Shown: in pieces, positions 1 through 8,412 of the stretch | Position numbering within the stretch: the first letter of the stretch is position 1 | How the letters are laid out: the number at the start of each line of letters is the position of its first letter | Origin: Stappia sp. BW2 | GTDB lineage: Bacteria > Pseudomonadota > Alphaproteobacteria > Rhizobiales > Stappiaceae | Length of the DNA stretch: 64,000 bases | Direction of reading: 5' to 3' | Assembly (NCBI RefSeq): GCF_008107695.1 | Contig: NZ_VIRG01000036.1 | Span: forward strand, 1 to 64,000 | Program-made: the position numbers and the translations under genes | Notes under the pieces: generated by a model | Databases searched by the model: none | Told to the model about the DNA's origin: nothing | What the model saw: the letters and a program-made list of their open reading frames with translations, nothing else

Positions 1-219
1 TTTTTTGTTATTCGCACAACGGCATCCAGGTTCTTAAACTCACAAGGACACCGATAGCTGGACTCCAGTCCCACACAAACAAGCAAAAACTCACAGCGAA
101 TCCTTGTCGGTCGGAGCTCACGGCGCATGTCCAACGTAAACTCGCGAAAAATTGGCTAAACAAACAAAGGCCCACAGGAATCAACCAGCGGGCCATTTGG
201 GTGTTGATGGGCCGAAAAG
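1..219. other. Left-edge stretch with no supported gene
   Basis: This is downstream of the aminotransferase gene, which is read toward the window edge. A 62-codon open frame on the minus strand (8-196) has no recognisable domain and no convincing ribosome binding site, so it is not called. No tRNA or clear terminator is visible. Confidence 0.4.
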
Positions 220-1560
220 CTAAGTCGTCTCACCAAGGACTTGAAAGAGTGTCGCCACCATTTGGTCGATCATCTCGTCTTCAACGATCAACGGTGGGGA
301 AAGGGCGATGATGTCGCCGGTTACTCGGATCAGGAGGCCAGCTTCGAAGCATTTGACGAAAACTTCGTAGGCGCGCTGTCCGGGGGCGTCGTCACGGGAT
401 TCCAGTTCGATTCCGGCGATAACGCCTATGGTTCGGATGTCCTTGACGTGTTTTGCGTCTTTGAGGCTGTGCATCCGGTCTTCCCAGGTGCCGGAAATCG
501 CGGCGCCACGGGTCAAGAGACCTTGCTTTTCATAGATTTCGAGCGTTGCGAGGCCGGCGGCGCAGGCGGTGGGATGGCCCGAGTAGGTGTAGCCGTGGAA
601 GAGTTCGATTGTTTCTTCCGTACCGCCCATGAAGGCCTCATGGATGGCATCCTGGGCGAACACCGCCCCCATGGGGATGACGCCGTTGGTGAGACCCTTG
701 GCCGTGGTGAAGAGATCTGGTTTCACACCGAAAAAGTCGGACGCGAAGGGGGCACCAAGGCGGCCGAAGCCGGTGATGACCTCGTCAAAGATCAGCAGAA
801 TGCCGTGACGGTCGCAGATGGCGCGCAGTCGTTCCAGATACCCTTTGGGCGGGATAAGCACGCCAGTGGAACCGGCAACCGGTTCGACAATGACCGCAGC
901 GATTGTTTCCGCCCCATGAAGCGCGACGATCCGTTCCAGGTCGTCTGCAAGATGCGCGCCCCAGGCTGGCTGCCCCTTGCTGAAACTGTTGTGTTCGGGG
1001 GCATGGGTGTGCGGCAGGTGGTCGACCCCGGTCAGGAGGGACCCGAAGTGGCGGCGGTTGTTGACGATACCGCCGACGGAAATACCGCCGAAGCCCACGC
1101 CATGATAGCCGCGTTCCCGCCCAATCAGCCGCGTGCGGGACGCATCGCCCCGGGCCCGGTGATAGGCGAGCGCCATCTTCAATGCCGTGTCGACGGATTC
1201 GGATCCGGATCCGGTGAAGAACACGTGGTTGAACCCCTCCGGAGCGACCTGTTTCAGGCGCTCGGCAAATTCGAAAGCGATCGGATGGCCCATCTGGAAG
1301 GACGGCGCGTAGTCCAGTTCGGACAGCTGGCGGGCGACCGCATTGGTGATCTCTTCATGGCCGTGCCCGGCGTTGCAGCACCACAGGCCGGCAGTGCCGT
1401 CGAGAATGCTGCGGCTATCGTCGCTGCGGTAATGCATGCCCTTGGCGGACACCAGCATGCGCGGTGCCTGTTTGAACTGACGGTTCGCGGTAAAGGGCAT
1501 CCAATAGGCGTCGAGCGCCTGGTTGGACCGAAAGTCTGTGTCGCTGCTGACGATGTTCAT
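220..1560 (-). CDS. Beta-alanine:pyruvate-type omega-aminotransferase (class III)
   Basis: This is a 446-residue class III PLP aminotransferase, cytoplasmic and full length. Family members move the amino group of beta-alanine or other omega-amino acids to pyruvate, giving malonate semialdehyde and alanine. Visible features are the N-terminal LDAYWMPFTANRQF block, the SGSES phosphate-binding loop near 117-121, the FDEVITGFGR aspartate motif near 258-267 and TTAKGL with the Schiff-base lysine at about 288. The start at 1560 (MNIVSS) is chosen over an upstream in-frame ATG because AAGGAGG lies just before it. The gene diverges from an XRE-cupin regulator, its probable controller. A nearby P1 aminopeptidase fits a supply of beta-amino acids (inference). 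The sequence resembles the OapT group of beta-alanine transaminases; a polyamine or other omega-amine substrate cannot be excluded. Confidence 0.9.
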   Translation of the reverse strand: MNIVSSDTDFRSNQALDAYWMPFTANRQFKQAPRMLVSAKGMHYRSDDSRSILDGTAGLWCCNAGHGHEEITNAVARQLSELDYAPSFQMGHPIAFEFAERLKQVAPEGFNHVFFTGSGSESVDTALKMALAYHRARGDASRTRLIGRERGYHGVGFGGISVGGIVNNRRHFGSLLTGVDHLPHTHAPEHNSFSKGQPAWGAHLADDLERIVALHGAETIAAVIVEPVAGSTGVLIPPKGYLERLRAICDRHGILLIFDEVITGFGRLGAPFASDFFGVKPDLFTTAKGLTNGVIPMGAVFAQDAIHEAFMGGTEETIELFHGYTYSGHPTACAAGLATLEIYEKQGLLTRGAAISGTWEDRMHSLKDAKHVKDIRTIGVIAGIELESRDDAPGQRAYEVFVKCFEAGLLIRVTGDIIALSPPLIVEDEMIDQMVATLFQVLGETT

Positions 1561-1667
1561 ATACGCCTCCTTGGTCGGTCGCACTAGAAAGCACCGATTG
1601 TGAAGCGACGAACAGTCTGTTTCTTCTCTATATCAAGCCCTTGAAAAAACGGTGCTTCAGTGGGAAA

Positions 1668-1687
1668 GTGTTTACGATGGTAAACAC
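1668..1687. promoter_or_regulatory. Inverted repeat overlapping the regulator start codon
   Basis: GTGTTTAC (1668-1675) and GTAAACAC (1680-1687) are perfect 8-bp arms around GATG. The ATG at 1677 of the XRE-cupin gene lies inside the spacer. This is where an autoregulatory operator would sit. Binding by the adjacent regulator is inference. Confidence 0.6.
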
Positions 1688-2252
1688 ACTAAACACCGAT
1701 GACTTCTCACGTGATGTCGGATTGCGCCTAAGAGCGCTCCGTGCAGCACACGGATATTCGCAGCGGGAGTTGGCCAAACGGGCCGGTGTTACCAATGGCT
1801 TCATCTCCCAGATCGAGGCAGCCAAGATCAACACGTCCCTCAGTGCGTTGAAACGTGTTCTGGACGGGATACCCATCGGCCTGTCGGAGTTCTTCGCCTA
1901 TGAACCGGAGCGGCAGGAGCAGGTGTTTTTCGGCGTGGACGAACTGACCGAAATCGGCAAGGGCAACATTTCCTACAAGCAGGTTGGCAACAGCCTGTTC
2001 GGTCACGACTTGCAGATGCTTTATGAGGTGTATGAGCCGGGCGCGGATACGGGGCGGGTCATGCTTAGCCACGAGGGCGAGGAGGCCGGTTTCGTCATCG
2101 AGGGCCGGCTTGAGGTCACCGTTGGCGAGCAGAGAAAGATCCTCGGTCCGGGGGATGCCTATCTCTTCAGGAGCACGACCCCGCATAGGTTCAAGGCGCT
2201 CCGGAACGAGCGGTGCGTCGTCGTCAGCGCCTGCACTCCACCGACGTTCTGA
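1677..2252 (+). CDS. XRE-family regulator with C-terminal cupin
   Basis: This is a 191-residue transcription factor. A helix-turn-helix domain spans about 12-66 (RLRALRAAHGYSQRELAKRAG, then GFISQIEAAK), and a single cupin domain spans about 115-188, with GEEAGFVIEGRLEV and GPGDAYLF as the two cupin strands. The architecture is that of PuuR-type regulators, which often control polyamine or amino acid catabolism and sense a small ligand in the cupin. The ATG at 1677 is chosen over a TTG at 1641, which has no ribosome binding site and would place the inverted repeat inside the gene. It diverges from the omega-aminotransferase and lies beside a polyamine-type importer, so it probably regulates amine use (inference). 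Confidence 0.85.
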   Translation: MVNTLNTDDFSRDVGLRLRALRAAHGYSQRELAKRAGVTNGFISQIEAAKINTSLSALKRVLDGIPIGLSEFFAYEPERQEQVFFGVDELTEIGKGNISYKQVGNSLFGHDLQMLYEVYEPGADTGRVMLSHEGEEAGFVIEGRLEVTVGEQRKILGPGDAYLFRSTTPHRFKALRNERCVVVSACTPPTF

Positions 2253-2260
2253 ACCGAACT

Positions 2261-3130
2261 CTAGAACAGGCCAAGTTTCTTCGAATTGGCCTTCCATTGC
2301 ACTAGTCGGTCAGCGGAAACCGTCTCGTTGGCCCTGGCGGCCACATCGACCATCAGGCTGAGCGCCGCCACAATGCCGATGATCGATTCCAGAAAAAGTC
2401 CCGTTCGGGAGGGGGCGTAGATGGCCGCGTCCGCGATCTCCCGGCTCCAGTGGCAATACTCGTCCGAGACAACGATGACCGACCGGCCTTGGCTTTTCGC
2501 CAGCCGGGCAAGCTTCACGGATTCTGACGCATAGGGAACGACATCCACCAGTATGAGGCAACTGGAGGCGGCGCTTTCTGGGCTTTGGTCGAGCCATTCT
2601 CCCAGCATGCTGTCGTGAGCGGACAGGAAATGGACATTCTTCCGCGCGAGTGCCAGCCGGCGGGCGAAGTCCTCGACCGTTCCACGGACCGACTGAAATC
2701 CTGTGGCGAAAATCGTCTCTGCGTCCGACAGCAGCCGGGTGACTTCATCCCAATTACTGCCCTGGGTCTGGTTGAACACATTGGTCAGGCCCTGCACCTC
2801 GGCCTCCAGTGTCTTGACGAACCGGACCGGAATGTCACCATCGGTGACGATGGAGGCGGTGGTGACGGAATAATGGTCGCGCAGAAGCTGCTTCAGCCCT
2901 TTCATCCCGTCGCACCCGAGACGGCGCAGCAACCGGCCCACTGTAACCTCGGAGACGCCGGCTTTTTCCGCGAGCGACTTGCCGGTTTCCAGCCCCAGAG
3001 ATGAAATATTCAGACTGACAAATTGGGCAAGCCGGGCTTCCTGCTTGGGAAGCTTCGGCGTTTCATCCTGCAAGCGCTTGAGGAATTCATCGAATTTCGC
3101 TTGCGGGAAGGACGAGAAACCGGCTTCCAT
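2261..3130 (-). CDS. MurR/RpiR-family transcriptional regulator
   Basis: This is a 289-residue protein with an N-terminal RpiR-type helix-turn-helix (LAEKAGVSEVTVGRLLRRLG at about 56-75) and a C-terminal SIS-like domain from about 125 (TIFATGFQSVRG). In other RpiR regulators the SIS fold binds a phosphosugar. Members next to amino acid or polyamine importers also exist, so the ligand here is unknown. The start at 3130 (MEAGFSS) follows GGGAGC; longer in-frame forms would run through the promoter region. It is transcribed away from the ABC operon that starts at 3246, which it most likely regulates, and it converges on the XRE-cupin gene with 8 bp between the two stops. Confidence 0.85.
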   Translation of the reverse strand: MEAGFSSFPQAKFDEFLKRLQDETPKLPKQEARLAQFVSLNISSLGLETGKSLAEKAGVSEVTVGRLLRRLGCDGMKGLKQLLRDHYSVTTASIVTDGDIPVRFVKTLEAEVQGLTNVFNQTQGSNWDEVTRLLSDAETIFATGFQSVRGTVEDFARRLALARKNVHFLSAHDSMLGEWLDQSPESAASSCLILVDVVPYASESVKLARLAKSQGRSVIVVSDEYCHWSREIADAAIYAPSRTGLFLESIIGIVAALSLMVDVAARANETVSADRLVQWKANSKKLGLF

Positions 3131-3144
3131 GTCAGCTCCCAAAA

Positions 3145-3176
3145 TGACAGAAAAATAACATTTGACAGAAATGTCA
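3145..3176. promoter_or_regulatory. Repeated TGACAGAAA boxes between rpiR-like gene and ABC operon
   Basis: TGACAGAAA occurs at 3145-3153 and again at 3163-3171. The second copy is part of a perfect inverted repeat, TGACA-GAAA-TGTCA (3163-3176). The boxes lie in the divergent promoter region, which makes them candidate operators for the RpiR regulator. Confidence 0.5.
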
Positions 3177-3245
3177 TAATTCAATCTCCTTTTGGACGCA
3201 AGCCCGTTCACCTCCCAGAAACGTGGCAGCAAACCAGAGGGTTCC

Positions 3246-4292
3246 ATGACTAACAACACGCTGAAGAGAGTTGCCAAGGCAACACTTGCGGCAGCGGCAC
3301 TGGTGGCTGTTGCCAGTGCTGCACAGGCCGAAGAAGAACTAAATCTCTACAACTGGGGCGACTACATCAATCCGCAGGTCCTGGCCAAATTCACCGAGGA
3401 GACAGGGATCAAGGTCAACCTGGATACCTACGGCTCCAACGAGGAAATGCTGGCGAAAATCCAGGCGGGCGCCACCGGCTACGATATCGTGTTCCCATCG
3501 GTCCACATGCACGACATCATGTTCCAGCTCGGCCTTCTGGAAAAGACAGACATCGGCAGCGACCCGGCTTTCAAGAACATCGATCCGCAGTTCATCCGCG
3601 CGAAGACCGATCCGGATGCAGAATATTGCCTGCCCTATGCCTGGGGAACCGTCGGCATCGTCTACAACAAGAAAAAGGTCGCCGAGATGACCGGCTGGGA
3701 AGACTTCTTTGCCCTGGCCGACAAGGGCGAGAAGATCATCCTGCTGGACGATCTGCGTGAGACGATTGGCATCGGTCACATCATGAAGGGCACGTCGGTC
3801 AATTCCACCGACGAAGACGAAATCAAGGCCGCCGCCGATTACATTCTGGAGCGCAAGAAGAACGTCACCGCCTTTACCTACGACAGCATTCCGCTGGTCC
3901 AGTCGGGCGATGTGGCGGCGGCCCATTGGTATGTCGGTGCGAATATCTTCGTGCAGCAGGCGCCGGATGTGCTTGCCTACGTCATCCCGAAGGAAGGCGC
4001 GACCATGTACCAGGAGGACATCTGCGTCCTCGCCAGTGCTCCGAACAAGGAAAACGCCAAGAAGTTCCTGCAGTTCTATCTTCAGCCGGAAATTGCCGCG
4101 CTGAACGTGCAGCAGCAAATGAACGGCACGCCCAACCTGCCGGCCCGGGAGCTTCTGCCGCCGGAAATCGCCAACAATGAAAGCATCTACCCACCTCAGG
4201 ACGTGATGGAAAAGCTGCAGATCTTCGTGGACCTCGGCCGCGACCTGCAGCTTTACAACAGCGAATGGACACGCATCAAAACGGCTCAATGA
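3246..4292 (+). CDS. Polyamine-type ABC transporter periplasmic binding protein
   Basis: This is a 348-residue PotD/PotF-family binding protein. The signal peptide runs to about residue 28 (ends ASAAQA), and the mature protein begins with the family hallmark LNLYNWGDYI. It captures a cationic solute in the periplasm for the permeases encoded downstream. The start at 3246 (MTNNTLKR) follows AGAGGG; a longer frame from 3192 would bury the signal peptide. It is the first gene of an operon of four more genes. The final product of the operon is a P1 aminopeptidase rather than a polyamine enzyme, so the ligand may be a peptide-like or acylated amine and not putrescine or spermidine (inference). Confidence 0.88.
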   Translation: MTNNTLKRVAKATLAAAALVAVASAAQAEEELNLYNWGDYINPQVLAKFTEETGIKVNLDTYGSNEEMLAKIQAGATGYDIVFPSVHMHDIMFQLGLLEKTDIGSDPAFKNIDPQFIRAKTDPDAEYCLPYAWGTVGIVYNKKKVAEMTGWEDFFALADKGEKIILLDDLRETIGIGHIMKGTSVNSTDEDEIKAAADYILERKKNVTAFTYDSIPLVQSGDVAAAHWYVGANIFVQQAPDVLAYVIPKEGATMYQEDICVLASAPNKENAKKFLQFYLQPEIAALNVQQQMNGTPNLPARELLPPEIANNESIYPPQDVMEKLQIFVDLGRDLQLYNSEWTRIKTAQ

Positions 4293-4371
4293 CGCCGGAT
4301 GCGGATGATCGTCACGAAAAGACTGCGCGGCCATGGGCCGCGCACGTTGCTTGACGTTCCGAGGGGGTAGA

Positions 4372-5490
4372 ATGCAAGGAATTTTAAGGATCGAAAACGC
4401 CTCCAAGAGCTTTCAGGCTCCCGAAGGCGGCGTTATTCGTGCACTGGACAACGTGTCCCTTACGGTGGCTCACAACGAGTTTCTGACGCTGCTTGGGCCA
4501 TCGGGCTGCGGCAAGACCACGTTGCTGAGGGCAGTCAGCGGGTTCGAGGATCTCGACAGCGGCGAGATCTACATAGATGGCCAGCCTGTGTCGGATCAGC
4601 CGGCGCACAAGCGGCCGGTCAACACCGTCTTTCAAAGATATGCCCTGTTCCCGCATCTGACGGTGGAACGGAACGTGGCCTACAGTCTCGAAGTGCGAGG
4701 CATCGCCAAAGCGGAGATCAGGGAGCGTGTCGGCAACATGCTCGAGCTTGTCGGCCTTGCCGGTATGGGCGCCCGCAAGATCGGCCAGCTTTCCGGCGGG
4801 CAGCAACAGCGGGTGGCGCTGGCAAGGTCACTGGTTGCCCAGCCGAAAATTCTGCTGCTGGACGAACCTCTGTCGGCCCTCGACAAGAACCTGCGCCACA
4901 AGATGCAGCAGGAATTGAAAATCCTGCAGCACGAACTCGGCATCTCCTTCATTTTCGTGACCCACGATCAGGAAGAAGCGCTGGTGATGTCGGACCGGAT
5001 CGCGGTGTTGAACGGTGGCACCATCCAGCAGCTTGACGCCCCCGAGGAGCTGTACCGCCGCCCCGGGAACGAGTTTGTCGCCCGATTCATCGGGGAGAGC
5101 AATCTTCTGGATGCCACGGTGGTTTCGGTTGAGGGCGCAAGCTGCGATGTCGTCCTGACCGACGGCACGGTCATACGCGATTGCCCGGTGAACGGCCTGA
5201 AGCAGGGCGATCCGGCAAAGGTGCTGATCCGGCCGGAAAACCTCGTCGAGAGCGTTGGGCAAAGCAGTGCTGACGAGCGGGCTGGGCACGAGATCTCGGG
5301 CACGGTCAGCGAGAGTTTCTTCGCCGGAACCGACTATCATCTTGTCCTGGCGTGCCAGGGGCTGCCGCCCGTCCGGGCGTCGCTTCGGGCAGGGCCTGGC
5401 ACGTCGCATCACACGATCGGCGAACAGACCTCGCTGTTCGTACCGCATGATGCCGTGCACCTAATTCCGGAACGGGGAGCGCCGGCATGA
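4372..5490 (+). CDS. Polyamine-type ABC transporter ATPase
   Basis: This 372-residue ATPase energises the importer from the cytoplasmic face. It has Walker A (GPSGCGKTT), the Q-loop, the ABC signature (LSGGQQQRVALARSL), Walker B (ILLLDEPLSALD) and the H-loop (FVTHDQEEAL). A C-terminal TOBE-like region follows from about residue 280. The start at 4372 follows GAGGGGG and removes a short unconserved extension. Its stop overlaps the next start as ATGA at 5487-5490, which indicates translational coupling. It resembles PotA/PotG. Confidence 0.9.
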   Translation: MQGILRIENASKSFQAPEGGVIRALDNVSLTVAHNEFLTLLGPSGCGKTTLLRAVSGFEDLDSGEIYIDGQPVSDQPAHKRPVNTVFQRYALFPHLTVERNVAYSLEVRGIAKAEIRERVGNMLELVGLAGMGARKIGQLSGGQQQRVALARSLVAQPKILLLDEPLSALDKNLRHKMQQELKILQHELGISFIFVTHDQEEALVMSDRIAVLNGGTIQQLDAPEELYRRPGNEFVARFIGESNLLDATVVSVEGASCDVVLTDGTVIRDCPVNGLKQGDPAKVLIRPENLVESVGQSSADERAGHEISGTVSESFFAGTDYHLVLACQGLPPVRASLRAGPGTSHHTIGEQTSLFVPHDAVHLIPERGAPA

Positions 5491-6422
5491 GCAAGGCGCG
5501 CCGCACATTGGAAAACAGGCGCAGGTTGACGCTGTTCGGCCTGCTGCTGCCGCCGTCCGCCTTCCTCGCGATTTTCTTCCTCGGGCCGCTCGCCATCATG
5601 ATCGTCTATTCCTGGCTCACGCCGGGACTTTACGGCGGCGTTGAATGGAAGTTCTTTCACCTGAACTACGGGCGCATTCTGGGCTGGGCAGACACCAAAT
5701 ACGAACGCTTCGATCCGGTCTATTTCGAGATCTTCCTGCGTTCGGTGAAGCTCGCCGCAACGACTGTTCTCCTCAGCCTCATCCTTTGTTATCCGGTCGC
5801 CTTCTGGGTGTCGCGCATGCCGGAGAAACGCAAGAACCTGGTTATCTTCCTGATCACGCTGCCGTTTTTCATCAGCCTGATCGTACGCCTGTTCGCCTGG
5901 GTCCTGATCCTGCGGCCGACCGGTTTCTTCAATCAGGCGCTGATGGGGCTTGGGCTGATCGATGAGCCGCTGGAAATCATCTTCACCGGAACTGCGGTCG
6001 TCATCGGCATGGTCTATGTATTCGTGCCGTTCATGTTCCTGCCGCTTTATGCCAGCATCGAAAAGCTGGACCTCAGCCTGATCGAAGCCTCGCAGGACCT
6101 GGGCGCCAACCGGATTCAGACGTTCTTTCGCGTCATCCTGCCGATGACCCTGCCGGGCATCGTCGGGGGTTCGATCATCGTTTTCATCCCGAGCCTCGGC
6201 AACTTCATCGGGCCATCGCTTCTGGGCGGGGCAAAGGTAGTCATGATCGGCAACCTGATCGAGCAGCAATTCCTTTCGGCGCGCAACTGGCCCTTCGGAG
6301 CGGCGCTCGGAATGATGGTCATGGCCGCCGTGCTGGTCCTGCTGCTCTACTACATCCGCATCGTCACACGTGAAGAGCGGCAGGCGGACGGGCCGAACGT
6401 GGCAGAGGAGGTCGCGGCATGA
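5487..6422 (+). CDS. Polyamine-type ABC transporter permease (PotB/PotH-like)
   Basis: This is a 311-residue inner-membrane permease with about six hydrophobic segments. The cytoplasmic EAA loop reads EASQDLGANRIQTFFRVILP, which docks on the ATPase. PotB/PotH-type proteins form a heterodimeric channel with the partner encoded next. The gene is linked by ATGA overlaps on both sides (5487 and 6419), so ATPase and both permeases are made together. Confidence 0.9.
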   Translation: MSKARRTLENRRRLTLFGLLLPPSAFLAIFFLGPLAIMIVYSWLTPGLYGGVEWKFFHLNYGRILGWADTKYERFDPVYFEIFLRSVKLAATTVLLSLILCYPVAFWVSRMPEKRKNLVIFLITLPFFISLIVRLFAWVLILRPTGFFNQALMGLGLIDEPLEIIFTGTAVVIGMVYVFVPFMFLPLYASIEKLDLSLIEASQDLGANRIQTFFRVILPMTLPGIVGGSIIVFIPSLGNFIGPSLLGGAKVVMIGNLIEQQFLSARNWPFGAALGMMVMAAVLVLLLYYIRIVTREERQADGPNVAEEVAA

Positions 6423-7249
6423 GGCGCAAGATGTCCTGGCGAAACCTGTTCCTGTCGGTCTACGGATGGCTGTTTCTGGTCTTCATCTATGTGCCGATCC
6501 TGTTGATCACGGTGTTCTCGTTCAACTCCAACCCGGTCAACATGATGATCTGGCAGGGGTTCACCTTCGACTGGTACAGGACGATCTTCGGCTTCCCGAC
6601 GGAGCTGAACGAGCTGACGCTATATGTGGAATCCACGGACCAGCTCTATCACGCGGTTCTGAACAGCCTGACGGTGGCCCTGATCACCACGGCGGTGTCG
6701 ACGGTGCTCGGCACGTCGGTCGCGCTGGCGGTTGCCCGCTTCAGGTTTCGTCTCAAGAACTTTTACCGGGCCTTGATGTTCATGCCGATGATCATGCCCG
6801 ACATCATCCTCGGCATCGCGCTGCTGATCTTCTTCGTGTCCTTCGGCTTCGGGCTGGGTCTGCACACGATCATCATCGGCCACTGCACTTTCCTCAGCAG
6901 CTATGTGTTCATCGTGGTCAGCGCGCGCATCTCGGATATGGACGACAGTCTGGAAGAGGCGTCGGCGGATCTGGGGGCGGACGGCTGGACGACGTTCAAA
7001 CGGGTGACCCTGCCGTTGATCGCACCAGGGGTTATCGGCGGCGCCATGCTCGCCTTCATCATCTCGATGGACGATCTGGTGATCACCTATTTCATCTCCG
7101 GCGTCGATTCCACCACGCTGCCCGTGCACATCTACGGGATGCTGCGCAGGGGCATCAAACCGGAAATCAATGCTATCGCCACGGTCATGCTGGCGTTCTC
7201 CTTCATCATCGCCTCCGTAGGCCTCTACATGCGGTCCCGCAAGAAATGA
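6419..7249 (+). CDS. Polyamine-type ABC transporter permease (PotC/PotI-like)
   Basis: This 276-residue permease is the second channel subunit. The EAA loop is EEASADLGADGWTTFKRVTL, and six membrane helices are predicted from the hydrophobic pattern. It overlaps the upstream permease at 6419 and the P1 peptidase gene at 7246, both as ATGA. The second overlap ties the peptidase to the importer. Confidence 0.9.
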   Translation: MRRKMSWRNLFLSVYGWLFLVFIYVPILLITVFSFNSNPVNMMIWQGFTFDWYRTIFGFPTELNELTLYVESTDQLYHAVLNSLTVALITTAVSTVLGTSVALAVARFRFRLKNFYRALMFMPMIMPDIILGIALLIFFVSFGFGLGLHTIIIGHCTFLSSYVFIVVSARISDMDDSLEEASADLGADGWTTFKRVTLPLIAPGVIGGAMLAFIISMDDLVITYFISGVDSTTLPVHIYGMLRRGIKPEINAIATVMLAFSFIIASVGLYMRSRKK

Positions 7250-8352
7250 CGCAGAAACTCAAGTCCAAACGTGCCCGCGATCTGGGGCTGCCCTTGCCGG
7301 GCACGCCGGGTCCGCATAACGCGATTACCGATGTTGAAGGTGTGCTCGTCGGCTACGAGACGCTGTCCTCACGCAAGACACCCGCGCTGGAGACCAACGG
7401 CCTTCCGGTGCAGACCGGCGTAACGGCAATCCTGCCCCGGGGCCGTTTGTCGACACCGCGTCCCGTGTGGGCAGGGCTGCATGCGCTGAATGGCAATGGT
7501 GAAATGACCGGCAGCCACTGGATCAAGGACGCGGGCTATTTCACCGGCCCGATCCTGATCACCAACACGCACAGCGTGGGCGCCGTGCATGAGGCCGCCG
7601 TGCGCTGGATGGTCGATACCTACCGCGATGCCTGGCAGAACAATCATCTGTGGGCCATGCCGGTTGTTGCGGAAACCTATGACGGTGTCCTGAACGATAT
7701 CAACGGCCTGCATGTGCGGCCGGAACACGCGGCAAAAGCCCTTGAAAATGCAACATCAGAGCCTCCCGCCGAAGGCAATGTCGGCGGCGGTGCGGGCATG
7801 ATCTGTTACGAGTTCAAGGGTGGAACCGGCACCGCCTCGCGGCGTGTCGAAGCGGGTGGAAAAACCCATACGCTCGGTGTTCTTGTGCAGGCAAACCACG
7901 GTGTTCGGCCATGGCTCAAGGTGCTGGGACAGCCGGTAGGCGAGAAAATGACGGAGAACCGGATACCCGGCTTTAATGCGGAGCGAGGGTCGATCATCGT
8001 CATCATCGCAACGGATCTGCCGCTGCTGCCGTGCCAGCTTGACCGCCTGGCCCGCCGCGCGACGATTGGCATTGGCCGGGGCGGCACACCCGGCGGCAAC
8101 AATTCCGGCGACATCTTCCTTGCCTTCAGCACCGCCAATGAAATGGATTTGCCGCAGCTCAGCGGACCGTGGAAATCCATGGTGTCCCTGAACGACGATC
8201 TGCTCGATCCGGTCTATATGGCCGCTGTGGAAGCGGTCGAGGAGGCTGTCCTCAACGCCATGCTGGCGGCTGAAGACACGCCGACGGCTCGTCCATCCGG
8301 GTCGGTTTGCCGGGCGATCGACGCGGAAGCCCTCAAGAAGCTTCTCGCATAG
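7246..8352 (+). CDS. DmpA-like P1-family (beta-)aminopeptidase
   Basis: This is a 368-residue P1/S58-family Ntn hydrolase. The family matures by self-cleavage between Asn and Ser; the sequence shows GGNNSGD with the predicted nucleophile Ser at about 287. The GNVGGGAGM block near 180 is also typical. Known members release N-terminal amino acids, including beta-amino acids and D-alanine derivatives. No signal peptide is seen, so it acts in the cytoplasm on imported substrate. The start at 7246 overlaps the permease stop (ATGA); a longer open frame in phase is a shadow of the permease genes. With the beta-alanine:pyruvate-type aminotransferase nearby, a pathway from beta-alanyl peptides or amides is plausible (inference). 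Confidence 0.87.
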   Translation: MTQKLKSKRARDLGLPLPGTPGPHNAITDVEGVLVGYETLSSRKTPALETNGLPVQTGVTAILPRGRLSTPRPVWAGLHALNGNGEMTGSHWIKDAGYFTGPILITNTHSVGAVHEAAVRWMVDTYRDAWQNNHLWAMPVVAETYDGVLNDINGLHVRPEHAAKALENATSEPPAEGNVGGGAGMICYEFKGGTGTASRRVEAGGKTHTLGVLVQANHGVRPWLKVLGQPVGEKMTENRIPGFNAERGSIIVIIATDLPLLPCQLDRLARRATIGIGRGGTPGGNNSGDIFLAFSTANEMDLPQLSGPWKSMVSLNDDLLDPVYMAAVEAVEEAVLNAMLAAEDTPTARPSGSVCRAIDAEALKKLLA

Positions 8353-8362
8353 CTCAGACAAG

Positions 8363-8401
8363 AACCCACCGGTGCCAATGCCTGCAAGGCACCGGCGGGT
8401 T
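8363..8401. terminator. Bidirectional hairpin terminator between convergent genes
   Basis: AACCC-A-CCGGTGCC (8363-8376) pairs with GGCACCGG-C-GGGTT (8388-8401), with one internal mismatch and an 11-nt loop. It separates the P1 peptidase (plus) from the gamma-glutamyltransferase (minus), both ending here. T-rich flanks are modest. Confidence 0.7.
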
Positions 8402-8412
8402 GATTTCTGTCT

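Noticed and set aside
8..196. 62-codon minus-strand open frame at the left edge
   Set aside because: No ribosome binding site, no domain, and it lies in a noncoding-like stretch.
241..1587. 448-codon plus-strand open frame opposite the aminotransferase
   Set aside because: It is a shadow of the class III aminotransferase, with low-complexity composition and no recognisable domain.
6370..7245. Long N-terminal extension of the P1 peptidase reading frame
   Set aside because: It is an alternative frame of the permease gene; the peptidase starts at the ATGA overlap at 7246.
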